From Xanthomonas sp. XNM01 (GTDB lineage Bacteria; Pseudomonadota; Gammaproteobacteria; Xanthomonadales; Xanthomonadaceae), in the NCBI RefSeq assembly GCF_014851915.1, contig NZ_JACVAP010000001.1, positions 1 through 64,000 of the forward strand: a stretch of 64,000 nucleotides of DNA, read 5' to 3'. Below, piece by piece: positions 9,214-17,857 of this stretch (position 1 is the stretch's first letter; each line of letters begins with the position of its first letter). The translations under genes were made by a program, and so were the position numbers. The notes below the pieces were generated by a model that had not been told where the DNA came from, searched no databases, and was given only the letters and a program-made list of their open reading frames with translations.

Positions 9214-9849
9214 TCAGCCCGGGCCGTGCCCCTGCAGCAGTCCGTAGCGACCGAACACGCGCCGCATCGAGCGCGCATCGTCGACCGTATCGGCATGCAG
9301 GCCGGCGCGGCGTGCGCCCTGCACGTTGACGAACAGGTCGTCGACGAACAGCGTGGTCGCCGCGCGGGCGTCCAGCTGCTGCAGCGCCTGCGCGTACACC
9401 GCCGCCTGCGGTTTGCGTCCGCCGAGCGCGCCGCTGCACAGCACCCGGCCGTGCAGTGCGGGAAACAGCGTCGGCACGATCTGTGCGATCGCCTGCGCCA
9501 TCAGCGGGCCGTTGTTGGTCAGCACCGCGACCGGCCGGCCGGCGGCGACCCCGGCGACCAGCGCGAGCACGCGCGGATCGGCCTCGCAGGCGGCGACGCG
9601 TGCGGCGATCCACGTGGCCTCGTCGATGCGCGCACCGATGCCGTCGCCGAGCCGGCGCAGGTAGGCATCCGTCTGGAGCTCGCCACTGTCGTACGCGCGT
9701 TCCAGGCCGGAGCCGAACAGCACCGCATCGACCTGCGCCGCACCGCAGCCGGCCACCCGTGCCAGGTGCACGCAGCGCAGCCGGCGCTCGTAACGCGCGA
9801 GCACACCATCGAAGTCGAGCAGCAGCAGGTCGATGCGGGGTGGGATCAT
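9214..9849 (-). CDS. HAD-superfamily hydrolase
   Basis: A 211-residue cytoplasmic phosphatase-like protein. Motif I is LLLDFDGVLARY near the N terminus, motif II is VAVLTNNG, motif III is the GGRKPQ lysine region, and motif IV is LFVDDLFVNVQGA. The spacing and the alpha-helical cap between motifs I and II fit the subgroup that includes HAD-IA phosphatases and haloacid dehalogenases. The substrate is unknown. It shows no operon link to its neighbours. Confidence 0.8.
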   Translation of the reverse strand: MIPPRIDLLLLDFDGVLARYERRLRCVHLARVAGCGAAQVDAVLFGSGLERAYDSGELQTDAYLRRLGDGIGARIDEATWIAARVAACEADPRVLALVAGVAAGRPVAVLTNNGPLMAQAIAQIVPTLFPALHGRVLCSGALGGRKPQAAVYAQALQQLDARAATTLFVDDLFVNVQGARRAGLHADTVDDARSMRRVFGRYGLLQGHGPG

Positions 9850-10274
9850 CGTGCGGGTCGATCAGCAGGACATCGGTGGATGGAGTGGGTCGGGCAGGCC
9901 TGATGCGACGACGGCACGCATTGCTGTCCGTGGAGCCTCGCGCCTGGCGGCATCCGCTTCAGGCGTCCGATGCCTTCATGCTCATCGTGCGATGGCAGCC
10001 GCCGCGCGACTCCTGAGTCATCGGCGGGCATCCGGCGCCGTGAAGATCCAGCATGCGGCATGCAGGGTCGGTCTCACCCTGCTGATCCTCCACGGAGGTC
10101 CGGCATGTCGCCTCATGGAGCCGGATTCGCGCGATGCCGCCATGCGTAATCGTGCGATGGAACGGGGGCGTGGAATCCCGACGGGGTAGAGGCACCGCCC
10201 GCACCCGGCCTGCGGGCGCAGGCTGACAAGACCGATGCGGCGGCAGGCATCGCACGCCACCGCATCTATCAAAC
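9850..10274. other. Intergenic, no gene recognised
   Basis: The 425-bp stretch between the HAD gene and hemL has short open frames on both strands, but their products are arginine/cysteine-rich and lack recognisable domains. No RNA gene or repeat was recognised. Confidence 0.45.
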
Positions 10275-11567
10275 TCAACCGGCCGCCACCACCTTGAACG
10301 CTTCGCGTGCGGCGGCCAGCGTCGCCTCGATCACCTCGGCGTCGTGCGCGCTGGACAGGAAGCCGGCCTCGTAGGCCGACGGCGCCAGGAACACACCGCG
10401 CTCCAGCATCGCGTGGAAGAAACGGTTGAACGCGCCGATGTCGCAGGCGGTGGCCTGGGCATAGGTCTCGACCTGCTGGTCGGTGAAGAACAGGCCGAAC
10501 ATCGCGCCGACGCGGGTGGTGGTGACGGCCACGCCGGCCTCGCGCGCGGCCGCTTCCAGGCCGGCGCACAGCGTGGCGGTGGCCTCGGCCAGGCCGTCGT
10601 GGAAGCCCGGCGCCTGGATCAGCTCCAGCATCGCCAGACCGGCGGCCATCGCCACCGGATTGCCGCTCAGCGTGCCGGCCTGGTAGATCGGGCCGGCCGG
10701 GGCGATCTGCTCCATCAGCTCGCGGCGGCCGCCATAGGCGCCCACCGGCATGCCGCCGCCGATGATCTTGCCGAAGGTGGTCAGGTCCGGGGTGATGCCG
10801 TAATGCGCCTGCGCACCGCCGAGGGCGACGCGGAAGCCGGTCATCACCTCGTCGAAGATCAGGAGTGCGCCGTGCTGCGTGCACAGCTCGCGCAGGTGCT
10901 GCAGATAGCCTTCGCGCGGCGGGATGCAGTTGGCGTTGCCGACGACCGGTTCGATGATCAGCGCGGCGATCTCGCTGCCGATCTCGTCGAACAGTTTGGT
11001 GGCACCTTCGAAATCGTTGTAGCTCAGCGTCGCGGTCAGCTCGCTCAGGCCGGCCGGCACGCCCGGCGAAGTCGGCACACCCAGGGTCAGCATGCCGCTG
11101 CCGGCCTTGACCAGGAACGAGTCGCCATGGCCGTGGTAGCAGCCTTCGAACTTGACGATGCGCTGGCGGCCGGTGGCGCCGCGCGCCAGACGGATCGCCG
11201 ACAGCGTGGCCTCGGTACCGGAGTTGACCATGCGCACCATCTCGCAGGACGGCACCAGCCGGGTGATGGTTTCGGCCATCGTCACCTCGGCCGCGCAGGG
11301 CGCGCCGAACGACAGGCCGTTGCCGATCGCGCGCTTCACCGCCTGGCGCACTTCGGGATGGTTGTGGCCGACGATCATCGGGCCCCAGGAACCGACGTAG
11401 TCGATGTAGCGGTTGCCGTCGACGTCGTACAGGTAGGGGCCGTCGGCGCGTTCGACGAAGAACGGCTCGCCGCCGACCGACTTGAACGCGCGCACAGGCG
11501 AATTGACGCCGCCGGGCAGCAGGGTGCGGGCGCGTTCGAACAGGGCGTGGGAGTTGGCGTGGTTCAT
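10275..11567 (-). CDS. hemL: Glutamate-1-semialdehyde 2,1-aminomutase
   Basis: A 430-residue PLP enzyme that converts glutamate-1-semialdehyde to 5-aminolevulinate, the first committed step of C5-pathway haem synthesis. It has the family N terminus [20 protein letters not shown], the segment [18 protein letters not shown], the acid block [13 protein letters not shown], and [15 protein letters not shown] with the PLP lysine near residue 265. Length matches the family. The start at ATG 11567 matches conserved homologues; the frame upstream runs into non-coding sequence. Its neighbours, the repeat array and then thiE and rubredoxin, are a common Xanthomonadaceae setting. Confidence 0.97.
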   Translation of the reverse strand: MNHANSHALFERARTLLPGGVNSPVRAFKSVGGEPFFVERADGPYLYDVDGNRYIDYVGSWGPMIVGHNHPEVRQAVKRAIGNGLSFGAPCAAEVTMAETITRLVPSCEMVRMVNSGTEATLSAIRLARGATGRQRIVKFEGCYHGHGDSFLVKAGSGMLTLGVPTSPGVPAGLSELTATLSYNDFEGATKLFDEIGSEIAALIIEPVVGNANCIPPREGYLQHLRELCTQHGALLIFDEVMTGFRVALGGAQAHYGITPDLTTFGKIIGGGMPVGAYGGRRELMEQIAPAGPIYQAGTLSGNPVAMAAGLAMLELIQAPGFHDGLAEATATLCAGLEAAAREAGVAVTTTRVGAMFGLFFTDQQVETYAQATACDIGAFNRFFHAMLERGVFLAPSAYEAGFLSSAHDAEVIEATLAAAREAFKVVAAG

Positions 11568-11599
11568 CGTGGAAGTCCAGTGCGGCGTCGAAGCCGCCC

Positions 11600-11605
11600 A
11601 TTGTA
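11600..11605 (-). promoter_or_regulatory. Possible hemL -10 element
   Basis: On the minus strand TACAAT lies 32 bp before the hemL ATG, with transcription expected to begin about 7 bp further on. No good -35 hexamer is visible 16-18 bp upstream, so this is a weak call. Confidence 0.35.
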
Positions 11606-11763
11606 GGACCCGCCCCTGTGACGGGCACGGCCGGCCGGGTGGACAGGATGTCCGGGGTGCCGGTGCCGTGGGCGCCGCCAGGCGCGATGGAGTTCGCCGC
11701 CAGCACCGCGCCGCGTCGCCCGCCGTCATCGACGACGCGACACCCCGCCAACCAGCGCCCCCT

Positions 11764-12387
11764 GTAGGAGGGGGCTCGACCCCGACCGTGGCCCTTCCGC
11801 CCGTGATATCGCCCAAGGGATCAGCCGTCATGCCGCCCGGATGCCCGGATCACGAGGCATCCGATCCGCCGCATCGAACACGCCACCACCCGCCGCGCCC
11901 GCTTCAAACGGCGCATCCATCACCCAGCAAGCCCCGGTACCCCGTGGTGCACGTAGGAGGGGGCTGGACCCCGACCGTGGCCCCTCCGCCCGCAATGCCC
12001 CCGATGGATCAGCCGTCATGCCGCCGGTACGCCGGGATCACACGGCATCCGATCCGCCGCATCGAACACGCCACCACCCGCCGCGCCCGTTTCAAACGGC
12101 GCATCCATCACGCAGCAAGCCCCGGTACCGCGTGGTGCACGTAGGGGGGGGGGCTCGACCCCGACCATGGCCCTTCCACCCGCAATGCCCCCGATGGATC
12201 AGCCGTCATGCCGCCCGGATGCCCGGATCACGAGGCATCCGATCCGCCGCATCGAACACGCCACCACCCGCCGCGCCCGTTTCAAACGGCCCATCCATCA
12301 CGCAGCAAGCCCCGGTACCCCGTGGCGCACGTAGGAGGGGGCTCGACCCCGACCGTGGCCCTTCCGCCCGCAATGCCGCCCGGTGAA
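11764..12387. repeat. 189-bp tandem repeat array with REP heads
   Basis: Three full units and a truncated fourth begin with GTAGGAGGGGGCTCGACCCC or a close variant at 11764, 11953, 12141 and 12331, a period of 188-190 bp. Each head can form a GGGTC/GACCC-like hairpin and resembles the GTAG-headed REP elements of Stenotrophomonas. The rest of each unit includes ATCAGCCGTCATGCCGCC and CCGCATCGAACACGCC, which nearly match the 3' end of the adjoining thiE gene. The units therefore look like amplified copies of REP plus thiE tail. Confidence 0.85.
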
Positions 12388-13008
12388 TCAGCCGTAATGC
12401 CGCCGGTACGCCTGCGCCGCGGCGACCGGATCGGCCGCATCGAACACGCTGCCGATCACCGCCAGCAGGTCCGCGCCCGCGGCGACCAGCGGGCCGGCGT
12501 TGTCCGGCGTGATGCCGCCGATGGCCACCCGCGGCACGTCCAGCCCGGCTGCGGCGGTCAGCAGCTGTGGCGTGGCCCGACGGGTGACCCGCTTGGTCGT
12601 GGTGGGGAAGAACGCGCCGAACGCGACGTAGCTGGCTCCCGCGGCGACGGCGCGCTCGGCCAGGGCCAGGCTGTCGTAGCAGGAAGCGCCGATGATCGCG
12701 TCCGGGCCCAGCAGTGCGCGGGCCGCGGCGATGTCGCCATCGTCCTCGCCCAGGTGCGCGCCGGCCGCACCGATCTCCGCGGCCAGCGCCGCGTCGTCGT
12801 TGACCAGCAGCGGCACGCCGGCGTCGCTGCACAGTGCTTGCAGCGCGGCGGCCTGTTCGCGGCGCAGCGCGGCGTCGGCGGCCTTGTTGCGGTACTGCAG
12901 CCAGACCGCCAGGCCCAGCACCGGGCGCATACGCGCCAGCAGACGCGCGGTATCGGTGTCGTCCGGCGTGATCAGGTAGAGGCCGCGAGTGTGCAGGGAG
13001 GCGTGCAT
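12388..13008 (-). CDS. thiE: Thiamine-phosphate synthase
   Basis: A 206-residue TIM-barrel enzyme that joins HMP pyrophosphate and thiazole phosphate to make thiamine phosphate. Seen: GLYLITPDD at the N terminus, [29 protein letters not shown] (family HLGQxD), [21 protein letters not shown] and [20 protein letters not shown]. Length is normal. The stop codon lies right where the tandem repeat array ends, and the array repeats parts of this gene's last 75 bp. It is divergent from the rubredoxin gene. A TATAGT hexamer at 13035-13040 on the minus strand could be its -10. Confidence 0.95.
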   Translation of the reverse strand: MHASLHTRGLYLITPDDTDTARLLARMRPVLGLAVWLQYRNKAADAALRREQAAALQALCSDAGVPLLVNDDAALAAEIGAAGAHLGEDDGDIAAARALLGPDAIIGASCYDSLALAERAVAAGASYVAFGAFFPTTTKRVTRRATPQLLTAAAGLDVPRVAIGGITPDNAGPLVAAGADLLAVIGSVFDAADPVAAAQAYRRHYG

Positions 13009-13193
13009 GGATATGGGCGCTGGAGCGGGAGACTACTATAGGCCGGCCGCGCTGCATGGCGCGCCGCCCACCCGCGGCATCCGCAGCGGCTTCACGCAGT
13101 ACGCCGCCAGGCATGCGCTGCATCCACTAGGATGTGCGGCCGCGCGGCATGCATGCCCTGTGTGGCGCCCGTTTCCGTTTTCCGGTGAACACG

Positions 13194-13385
13194 ATGAACG
13201 ACCTCTCCGCAACGCAGTACCGCAGCTGGATGTGCGTGGTCTGCGGCTTCATCTACCACGAGGCCGAGGGCCTGCCCGAAGAAGGCATCGCCGCCGGCAC
13301 CCGCTGGGAGGACGTGCCCGAGACCTGGACCTGCCCGGACTGCGGCGTGACCAAGGACGATTTCGAGATGGTCGAGCTGGACTGA
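13194..13385 (+). CDS. Rubredoxin
   Basis: A 63-residue iron-sulfur electron carrier. The two iron-binding knuckles are CVVCGF near residues 13-18 and [11 protein letters not shown] near 46-56, with FIYHEAEG and [17 protein letters not shown] between and around them as in the family. ATG 13194 gives the usual length; the longer frame upstream has no family similarity. It is divergent from thiE, a conserved pairing in Xanthomonadaceae. The electron partner is unknown. Confidence 0.95.
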   Translation: MNDLSATQYRSWMCVVCGFIYHEAEGLPEEGIAAGTRWEDVPETWTCPDCGVTKDDFEMVELD

Positions 13386-13457
13386 GGCGATCGCCGCGTC
13401 CCTGGCCCGCGCGTCCTTGGCCGCGGTGTGCCACGGGACACCGCCGCTCGCGGCCGG

Positions 13458-14288
13458 TCAGTGCAGCGAGGTACGCGTGGCGCTGGCGCCGATCAGCTGT
13501 TCGCGCACCGTGGCCGCATCGCCGGCATCCGGCGCCAGGTGCAGGTAGCGCGCCAGGTCGCGGCGCGCACCGGGCAGGTAATCCATGTGCAGATAGGCCA
13601 GCCCACGGTCGCGGACAGCGTCAGGCTGGTCCGGCGAGAGCTTGAGCACGCGGTCGGCACTACGGGCGGCCCGGTCCCAGGCCTCCGCCTCGGCATACAG
13701 GCCGTGCAGGTTGCGCAGCATCCGGGTGAGGATCGCGCGGCTGGGGGCGGGGCTGAGGATCTGCAGCAGCACCCGGTCGTCGGGCATCTCGCCCAGGTGC
13801 GGCCGCGCGCGCTCGCGCAGTTCCTCCACCGCCAGCGGCCGGCCACCGTTGAACGGATCCATCACCAGCAGCCCGTCGTCCACCGGCAGCCGCACCAGGA
13901 AATGGCCCGGGAAGGAAATTCCGTCCAACGGGATGCCCAGCCGGTGCGCGACTTCCATCTGCACCATCGCCAGCGAGATCGGGTTGCCCAGGCGCCGGTC
14001 CAGCACCTGGTTGAGGTAGCTGTTGCGCGGGTCGTAGTACTCGTCGTGGTTGCCGCTGTAGCCGAGTTCGTCGAACAGATGGCGGTTGATCGCCGCCATC
14101 TTCAGCGGGATCACGTCGATCGCGGCGACCTCCGGCCGCAGGTGGTCGGCATGCGCCTGCACCTGCGCGTCGTACTGGTCGGGATCCAGGTCCGGGTACT
14201 CGTCGCGCGCGATCAGCAGCGCGGTCGACAGCAGCGGCAGCCGCTCGTCGTCCAGTGCCGCCAGCGTGTTCCAGTCCGGTATGTTCAT
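13458..14288 (-). CDS. SirB1-family transglutaminase-like/TPR protein
   Basis: A 276-residue cytoplasmic protein of the SirB1 family. The N-terminal half holds a transglutaminase-like region (YYDPRNSYLNQVLDRRLGNP, then ISFPGHFLVRL), and the C-terminal half has tetratricopeptide-like helices (LHGLYAEAEAWDRAARSADR). The family is widespread in proteobacteria, often near peptide-chain-release or haem genes, and its biochemical role is not settled. It converges with rubredoxin across a 72-bp gap. Confidence 0.85.
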   Translation of the reverse strand: MNIPDWNTLAALDDERLPLLSTALLIARDEYPDLDPDQYDAQVQAHADHLRPEVAAIDVIPLKMAAINRHLFDELGYSGNHDEYYDPRNSYLNQVLDRRLGNPISLAMVQMEVAHRLGIPLDGISFPGHFLVRLPVDDGLLVMDPFNGGRPLAVEELRERARPHLGEMPDDRVLLQILSPAPSRAILTRMLRNLHGLYAEAEAWDRAARSADRVLKLSPDQPDAVRDRGLAYLHMDYLPGARRDLARYLHLAPDAGDAATVREQLIGASATRTSLH

Positions 14289-14416
14289 GCCGCCCCCCGT
14301 GCCCGCGACCCCGGGATGATCGCCCGTCGATCAGGTCCCGCCTGCTCCTGCTATCGGCCTGGGGCCAGGCCGGTTGAGTCCGATCCGTGCACCGGGCGCT
14401 CGCCCGGCGTAACGGT

Positions 14417-14869
14417 TCAGGGTGTGGCGGCGGGCACGTCAGGACCAAAGCGCAGTTCCGCGCCGTTCTCCAGCTTCAGCCGCGCCGCCTCGCCGGCATT
14501 GAGTTCCAGCACGTACAGCGCCGGCGCATTGCTCGGGTAGCCTGGGCAGCGGTCGCCGGCCCAGCAGGGCGGCACGTCGCGCTGCTGCGACACCAGCCGG
14601 CGCTCGCGGTCGAAGTACAGGATGTCCAGCGGAATCTTGGTGTTCTTCATCCAGTACGCCTGCGGTTCCTGGCGGTCGTGGATAAAGAGCATGCCGTGGC
14701 CGGCCTCGAGCACGTCGCGGAACATCAGCCCGCGCGCCCGGTCCGCATCGTTGGCGGCGATTTCCACCGCGAAACGCTCCCCGCCCAGCTCGACCCAGGT
14801 CCCGCCGGCCGAAGCGCAGCCGCTGAGCAGCAGGGTGGCGGCGAGCAGGAAGATGCGGGTGATGGCCAT
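14417..14869 (-). CDS. DUF192 lipoprotein
   Basis: A 150-residue predicted lipoprotein. The signal sequence ends in LLLSGCAS, a lipobox with Cys near residue 18. The rest is a DUF192 domain, with RARGLMFRD, AYWMKNTKIPLDILYFD and the PPCWAGDRCPGYPS stretch. The family is widespread and its function is unknown. It lies upstream of rpiA in the opposite sense of order, with a 62-bp gap, and may be an independent unit. Confidence 0.9.
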   Translation of the reverse strand: MAITRIFLLAATLLLSGCASAGGTWVELGGERFAVEIAANDADRARGLMFRDVLEAGHGMLFIHDRQEPQAYWMKNTKIPLDILYFDRERRLVSQQRDVPPCWAGDRCPGYPSNAPALYVLELNAGEAARLKLENGAELRFGPDVPAATP

Positions 14870-14931
14870 GGGAATCCGGTGCGAATGACGATGGAGGGAG
14901 TCTACGACGGACGGCGGCGCGCGCTGCGGCC

Positions 14932-15579
14932 TTACAGCACCACCGGCGGCTCGCCGCCGACGATGACGATGTCGGCGCGGCGGCGGGCGAACAGGCCGAC
15001 GCTGACCACGCCGGGGATCTGGTTGAGCGCGGTTTCCATCGCCACCGGGTCGGTGATCGACAGGTTGTGGATGTCCAGAATCCAGTTGCCGTTGTCGGTG
15101 ACGGTGCCGTCGCGCCACACCGGCTGGCCGCCGGTGAGTTCGAGGATGCGCCGGGCGACCAGGCTGCGCGCCATCGGGATCACTTCCACCGGCAGCGGGA
15201 AGCGGCCGAGCACCGGCACCTGCTTGGCGGGATCGACGATGCAGACGAAGGTCTCGCTGGCCTCGGCGATGATCTTCTCGCGGGTCAGCGCGGCGCCGCC
15301 GCCCTTGATCAGGCACTTGTTGGCGTCGCACTCGTCGGCGCCGTCGACGTACAGCTTCAGCGGGCCGGCGGCGTTGGCGTCCAGCACCTCGATGCCCAGC
15401 GCCTTCAGCCGCGCGGTGCTCTGCTCGGAACTGGACACCGCGCCGGCGATGCGGTCGCGGATGCGGCCCAGCGCATCGATGAAGAACGCCACGGTGGAAC
15501 CGGTGCCGACGCCGACGATCATGCCGTCCTGGACGTAGTCGATGGCCTTTTCGCCGGCCAGGCGCTTTGCTTCGGACAT
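14932..15579 (-). CDS. rpiA: Ribose-5-phosphate isomerase A
   Basis: A 215-residue enzyme that interconverts ribose-5-phosphate and ribulose-5-phosphate in the pentose phosphate pathway. Family blocks seen: [14 protein letters not shown], the DGADECD active-site loop, [14 protein letters not shown] with the catalytic lysine and glutamate region, and [12 protein letters not shown]. Length matches RpiA. The EVE-domain gene lies upstream on the same strand with a gap of 94 bp. Confidence 0.97.
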   Translation of the reverse strand: MSEAKRLAGEKAIDYVQDGMIVGVGTGSTVAFFIDALGRIRDRIAGAVSSSEQSTARLKALGIEVLDANAAGPLKLYVDGADECDANKCLIKGGGAALTREKIIAEASETFVCIVDPAKQVPVLGRFPLPVEVIPMARSLVARRILELTGGQPVWRDGTVTDNGNWILDIHNLSITDPVAMETALNQIPGVVSVGLFARRRADIVIVGGEPPVVL

Positions 15580-15673
15580 GGTGGGGTGTCGATCAGGGAG
15601 GAAGGAAGGCGTGTGCGGGATCCGCTGCCAGAATGCGCGCTGCAGCGATGGGATGAGGCAGGTGCGGCCGTGC

Positions 15674-16140
<467 letters not shown>

Positions 16141-16144
<4 letters not shown>

Positions 16145-16731
16145 GCGGTGCGGGTCTCGCGGAGGTACGTGGCGTGTTCGGTGCAGATCGCGTCGGGGGT
16201 GATGTCCCAGTCGGCGGTGTCCAGCGCGGGCACTTCCTGCACCGCGAATCCGGCGCCGACCAGCCACGTCGGCGCGGCCTGCTCGCGGCGGAACGCGAAG
16301 CTGCGATCATACCAGCCGCCTCCCATGCCCAGCCGTTGGCCGGCCGCGTCGAAGCCCACCAGCGGCATCACCGCCAGCGCCATCTCATGCGCGTCCAGGG
16401 CCGAGTCGGGGTGCACGTCCGGTTCGGGGATGCCGTAGCGGTTGCTGACCAGCGCATCGCCGGCGCGCCACGGTGCGAAGCGCAGCACCCCATCGTCGTG
16501 CAGCACCGGCAGGCACCAGCTCAGGCCGGCCGGCAGCCGCATCTGCAGCACGTGCAGGCCGATCTCGCCATCCAGCGCCCAGTAGCCGGCGAGGTAGCCG
16601 CTTGCGGGCAGGAACGGCAGGGCGAGGATGCGGTCGGCGAGGGCCTCGGCGGCGGCGATGCGCGCCTTGGCGGGCAGGGCGCGGCGACGCTCGCGCAGTG
16701 CGCGGCGCAGCGCGTCACGGTCCTGGGTCAT
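16141..16731 (-). CDS. 5-formyltetrahydrofolate cyclo-ligase
   Basis: A 196-residue enzyme (YgfA/MTHFS family) that uses ATP to turn 5-formyl-THF into 5,10-methenyl-THF. Motifs: LRERRRALPAKARIAA at the N terminus, the ATP/folate loop GYWALDGEI, and LGMGGGWYDRSF near the C terminus, which is the family signature. ATG 16731 gives the normal length. In gammaproteobacteria this gene usually follows zapA and the 6S RNA gene, and that order holds here. Confidence 0.95.
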
Positions 16732-16911
16732 CGGATGTCCGGTGGTGCGTGGGTGCGCGCATGATGAAGGAAAGCCGCGCACAAGTGGACCGGCGGTGCA
16801 GGCAAGGAGGCGTCGTCCACCCGCGCTGTGACCGACGCGGGTGGCGGCACGCATGCGCCGCGGCATCGCGCTCGATGCCCCATGCCGGTCGGCGCGCGGT
16901 CAGCCGGCGGG

Positions 16912-16950
16912 CACAAACGAAAACGCCTTCCTGCGCAGGCAGGAAGGCGT
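16912..16950 (-). terminator. Rho-independent terminator after 6S RNA
   Basis: On the minus strand a perfect 11-bp stem (ACGCCTTCCTG with its complement at 16940-16950) closes a 6-nt loop and is followed by TTTCGTTTGTG. It lies 15 bp past the predicted 6S RNA 3' end and probably ends transcription from the 6S or zapA promoters before the 5-FCL gene. Confidence 0.75.
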
Positions 16951-16964
16951 CATCGCGAATCTAG

Positions 16965-17149
16965 GCATTCTCCGCCATTGCCGATGCGGCGAAACGACCT
17001 TGAACCCGAGGTTCAAGTGGGAACGCTGGGACCCCATCGGGCTTTCCGCTACGTGGCGGACTTGCACACCCGGTGTCGTCGCATCCCCGGTGTCGTTCTT
17101 AAGGGACAAGGCGAATGTTTTGCCAGCTGTCGAACACGGCAGAGAACGC
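16965..17149 (-). ncRNA. ssrS: 6S RNA
   Basis: A 185-nt RNA between zapA and the 5-FCL gene, the standard gammaproteobacterial place for 6S RNA, which binds the sigma-70 holoenzyme and mimics an open promoter. The ends form an uninterrupted 14-bp closing stem, with G-U pairs, between 17149-17136 and 16978-16965. The 3' half contains CTTGAACC-TC-GGGTTCAAGG, which matches the equivalent hairpin of E. coli 6S RNA, followed by GCCGCATCGG as in the conserved 3' arm. A TATAAT lies just upstream and a terminator just downstream. Confidence 0.88.
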
Positions 17150-17155
17150 AGGTGG

Positions 17156-17161
17156 ATTATA
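17156..17161 (-). promoter_or_regulatory. 6S RNA -10 element
   Basis: A perfect TATAAT on the minus strand ends 6 bp before the predicted 6S RNA 5' end. The -35 region is poor, as is common for a strong stable-RNA promoter that depends on other elements. Confidence 0.7.
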
Positions 17162-17262
17162 GCGCCGTGCGCGGGGCTGCCTAGTCCGTTCGTCGGTGCA
17201 GCGAGAGAAATCGGCAATGCGCGATTCAGTCTCGCAAAGGCCGCGTCTATCGAACGACGCAT

Positions 17263-17568
17263 TCAGCCGCCGCTGGGCCCCAGCACGCCGTCGAGGCGAC
17301 GATGCAGCGCGTCCAGCGTGCGGGTGAGTTCGCGTTCCTGCGCGTCGCGCTCGGTCCTGAGCTGCTGCAGCTCATGGGCCAGGTTGAGCGCGGCGAGCAC
17401 CGCGAGCCGGTCCAGCGCGACCATGCGGTTGCTGCCGCGGATCTCGCGCATGCGCGTTTCCAGCAGGCGCGCGGCGGAGAGCAGGCCGTCGCGTTCGTCG
17501 GCGCTGACGCCGACGGTGTACTCGCGGTCCAGGATGCGGACGCTGACCGGTTCGCTGGCGGTGCTCAT
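17263..17568 (-). CDS. zapA: Cell division protein ZapA
   Basis: A 101-residue protein that bundles FtsZ filaments at the division ring. The N-terminal half VSVRILDREYTVGVSADERDG is the ZapA globular domain, and the C-terminal half is a coiled coil (LAHELQQLRTERDAQERELTRTL). ATG 17568 overlaps the stop of the upstream zapB-like gene by 4 bp. The 6S RNA gene lies downstream. Confidence 0.93.
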   Translation of the reverse strand: MSTASEPVSVRILDREYTVGVSADERDGLLSAARLLETRMREIRGSNRMVALDRLAVLAALNLAHELQQLRTERDAQERELTRTLDALHRRLDGVLGPSGG

Positions 17569-17789
17569 GTGTGCTGCTCCAGCGACTTCAGGCGGGCGAT
17601 CATCGCCTCGACCCGCGAGCGCGCCTGCTCGTTCTTGGTCAGCAGCTGGGCGCGTTCGCCGATCAGCTGTTCCTGCTGCTGGCGCAGGCTGCGGTTCTCG
17701 TCGCCCAGACGCTGGCAGCGGTCGGCCAGCGCCTCGATGCGCGCGGCCAGGGCACGGAGCTGGGCGGTGGCGTCGGTCGAGGGGTCCAT
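17565..17789 (-). CDS. ZapB-like coiled-coil division protein
   Basis: A 74-residue, almost wholly coiled-coil protein of the TIGR02449 type found next to zapA in many gammaproteobacteria, presumed to act like ZapB with ZapA at the division site. Heptads run through LRALAARIEALADRCQRLGD to the C terminus. ATG 17789 is preferred over an upstream GTG at 17801, although neither has a strong ribosome binding site. It is coupled to zapA by an ATGA overlap. Confidence 0.8.
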   Translation of the reverse strand: MDPSTDATAQLRALAARIEALADRCQRLGDENRSLRQQQEQLIGERAQLLTKNEQARSRVEAMIARLKSLEQHT

Positions 17790-17857
17790 GGGTGCGGCCA
17801 CGATAGGCAGGGCCGCGGCATGCGGTCAAGCGCCGGGCCCGGGCCCGGCGGCGGCGC

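Noticed and set aside
9833-10255. Frames in the HAD-hemL gap on both strands
   Set aside because: No ribosome binding site or recognisable domains.
11828-12019. Short frames in the first repeat array reading VFDAAD
   Set aside because: These are repeat copies of the thiE tail in a decayed state, not separate genes.
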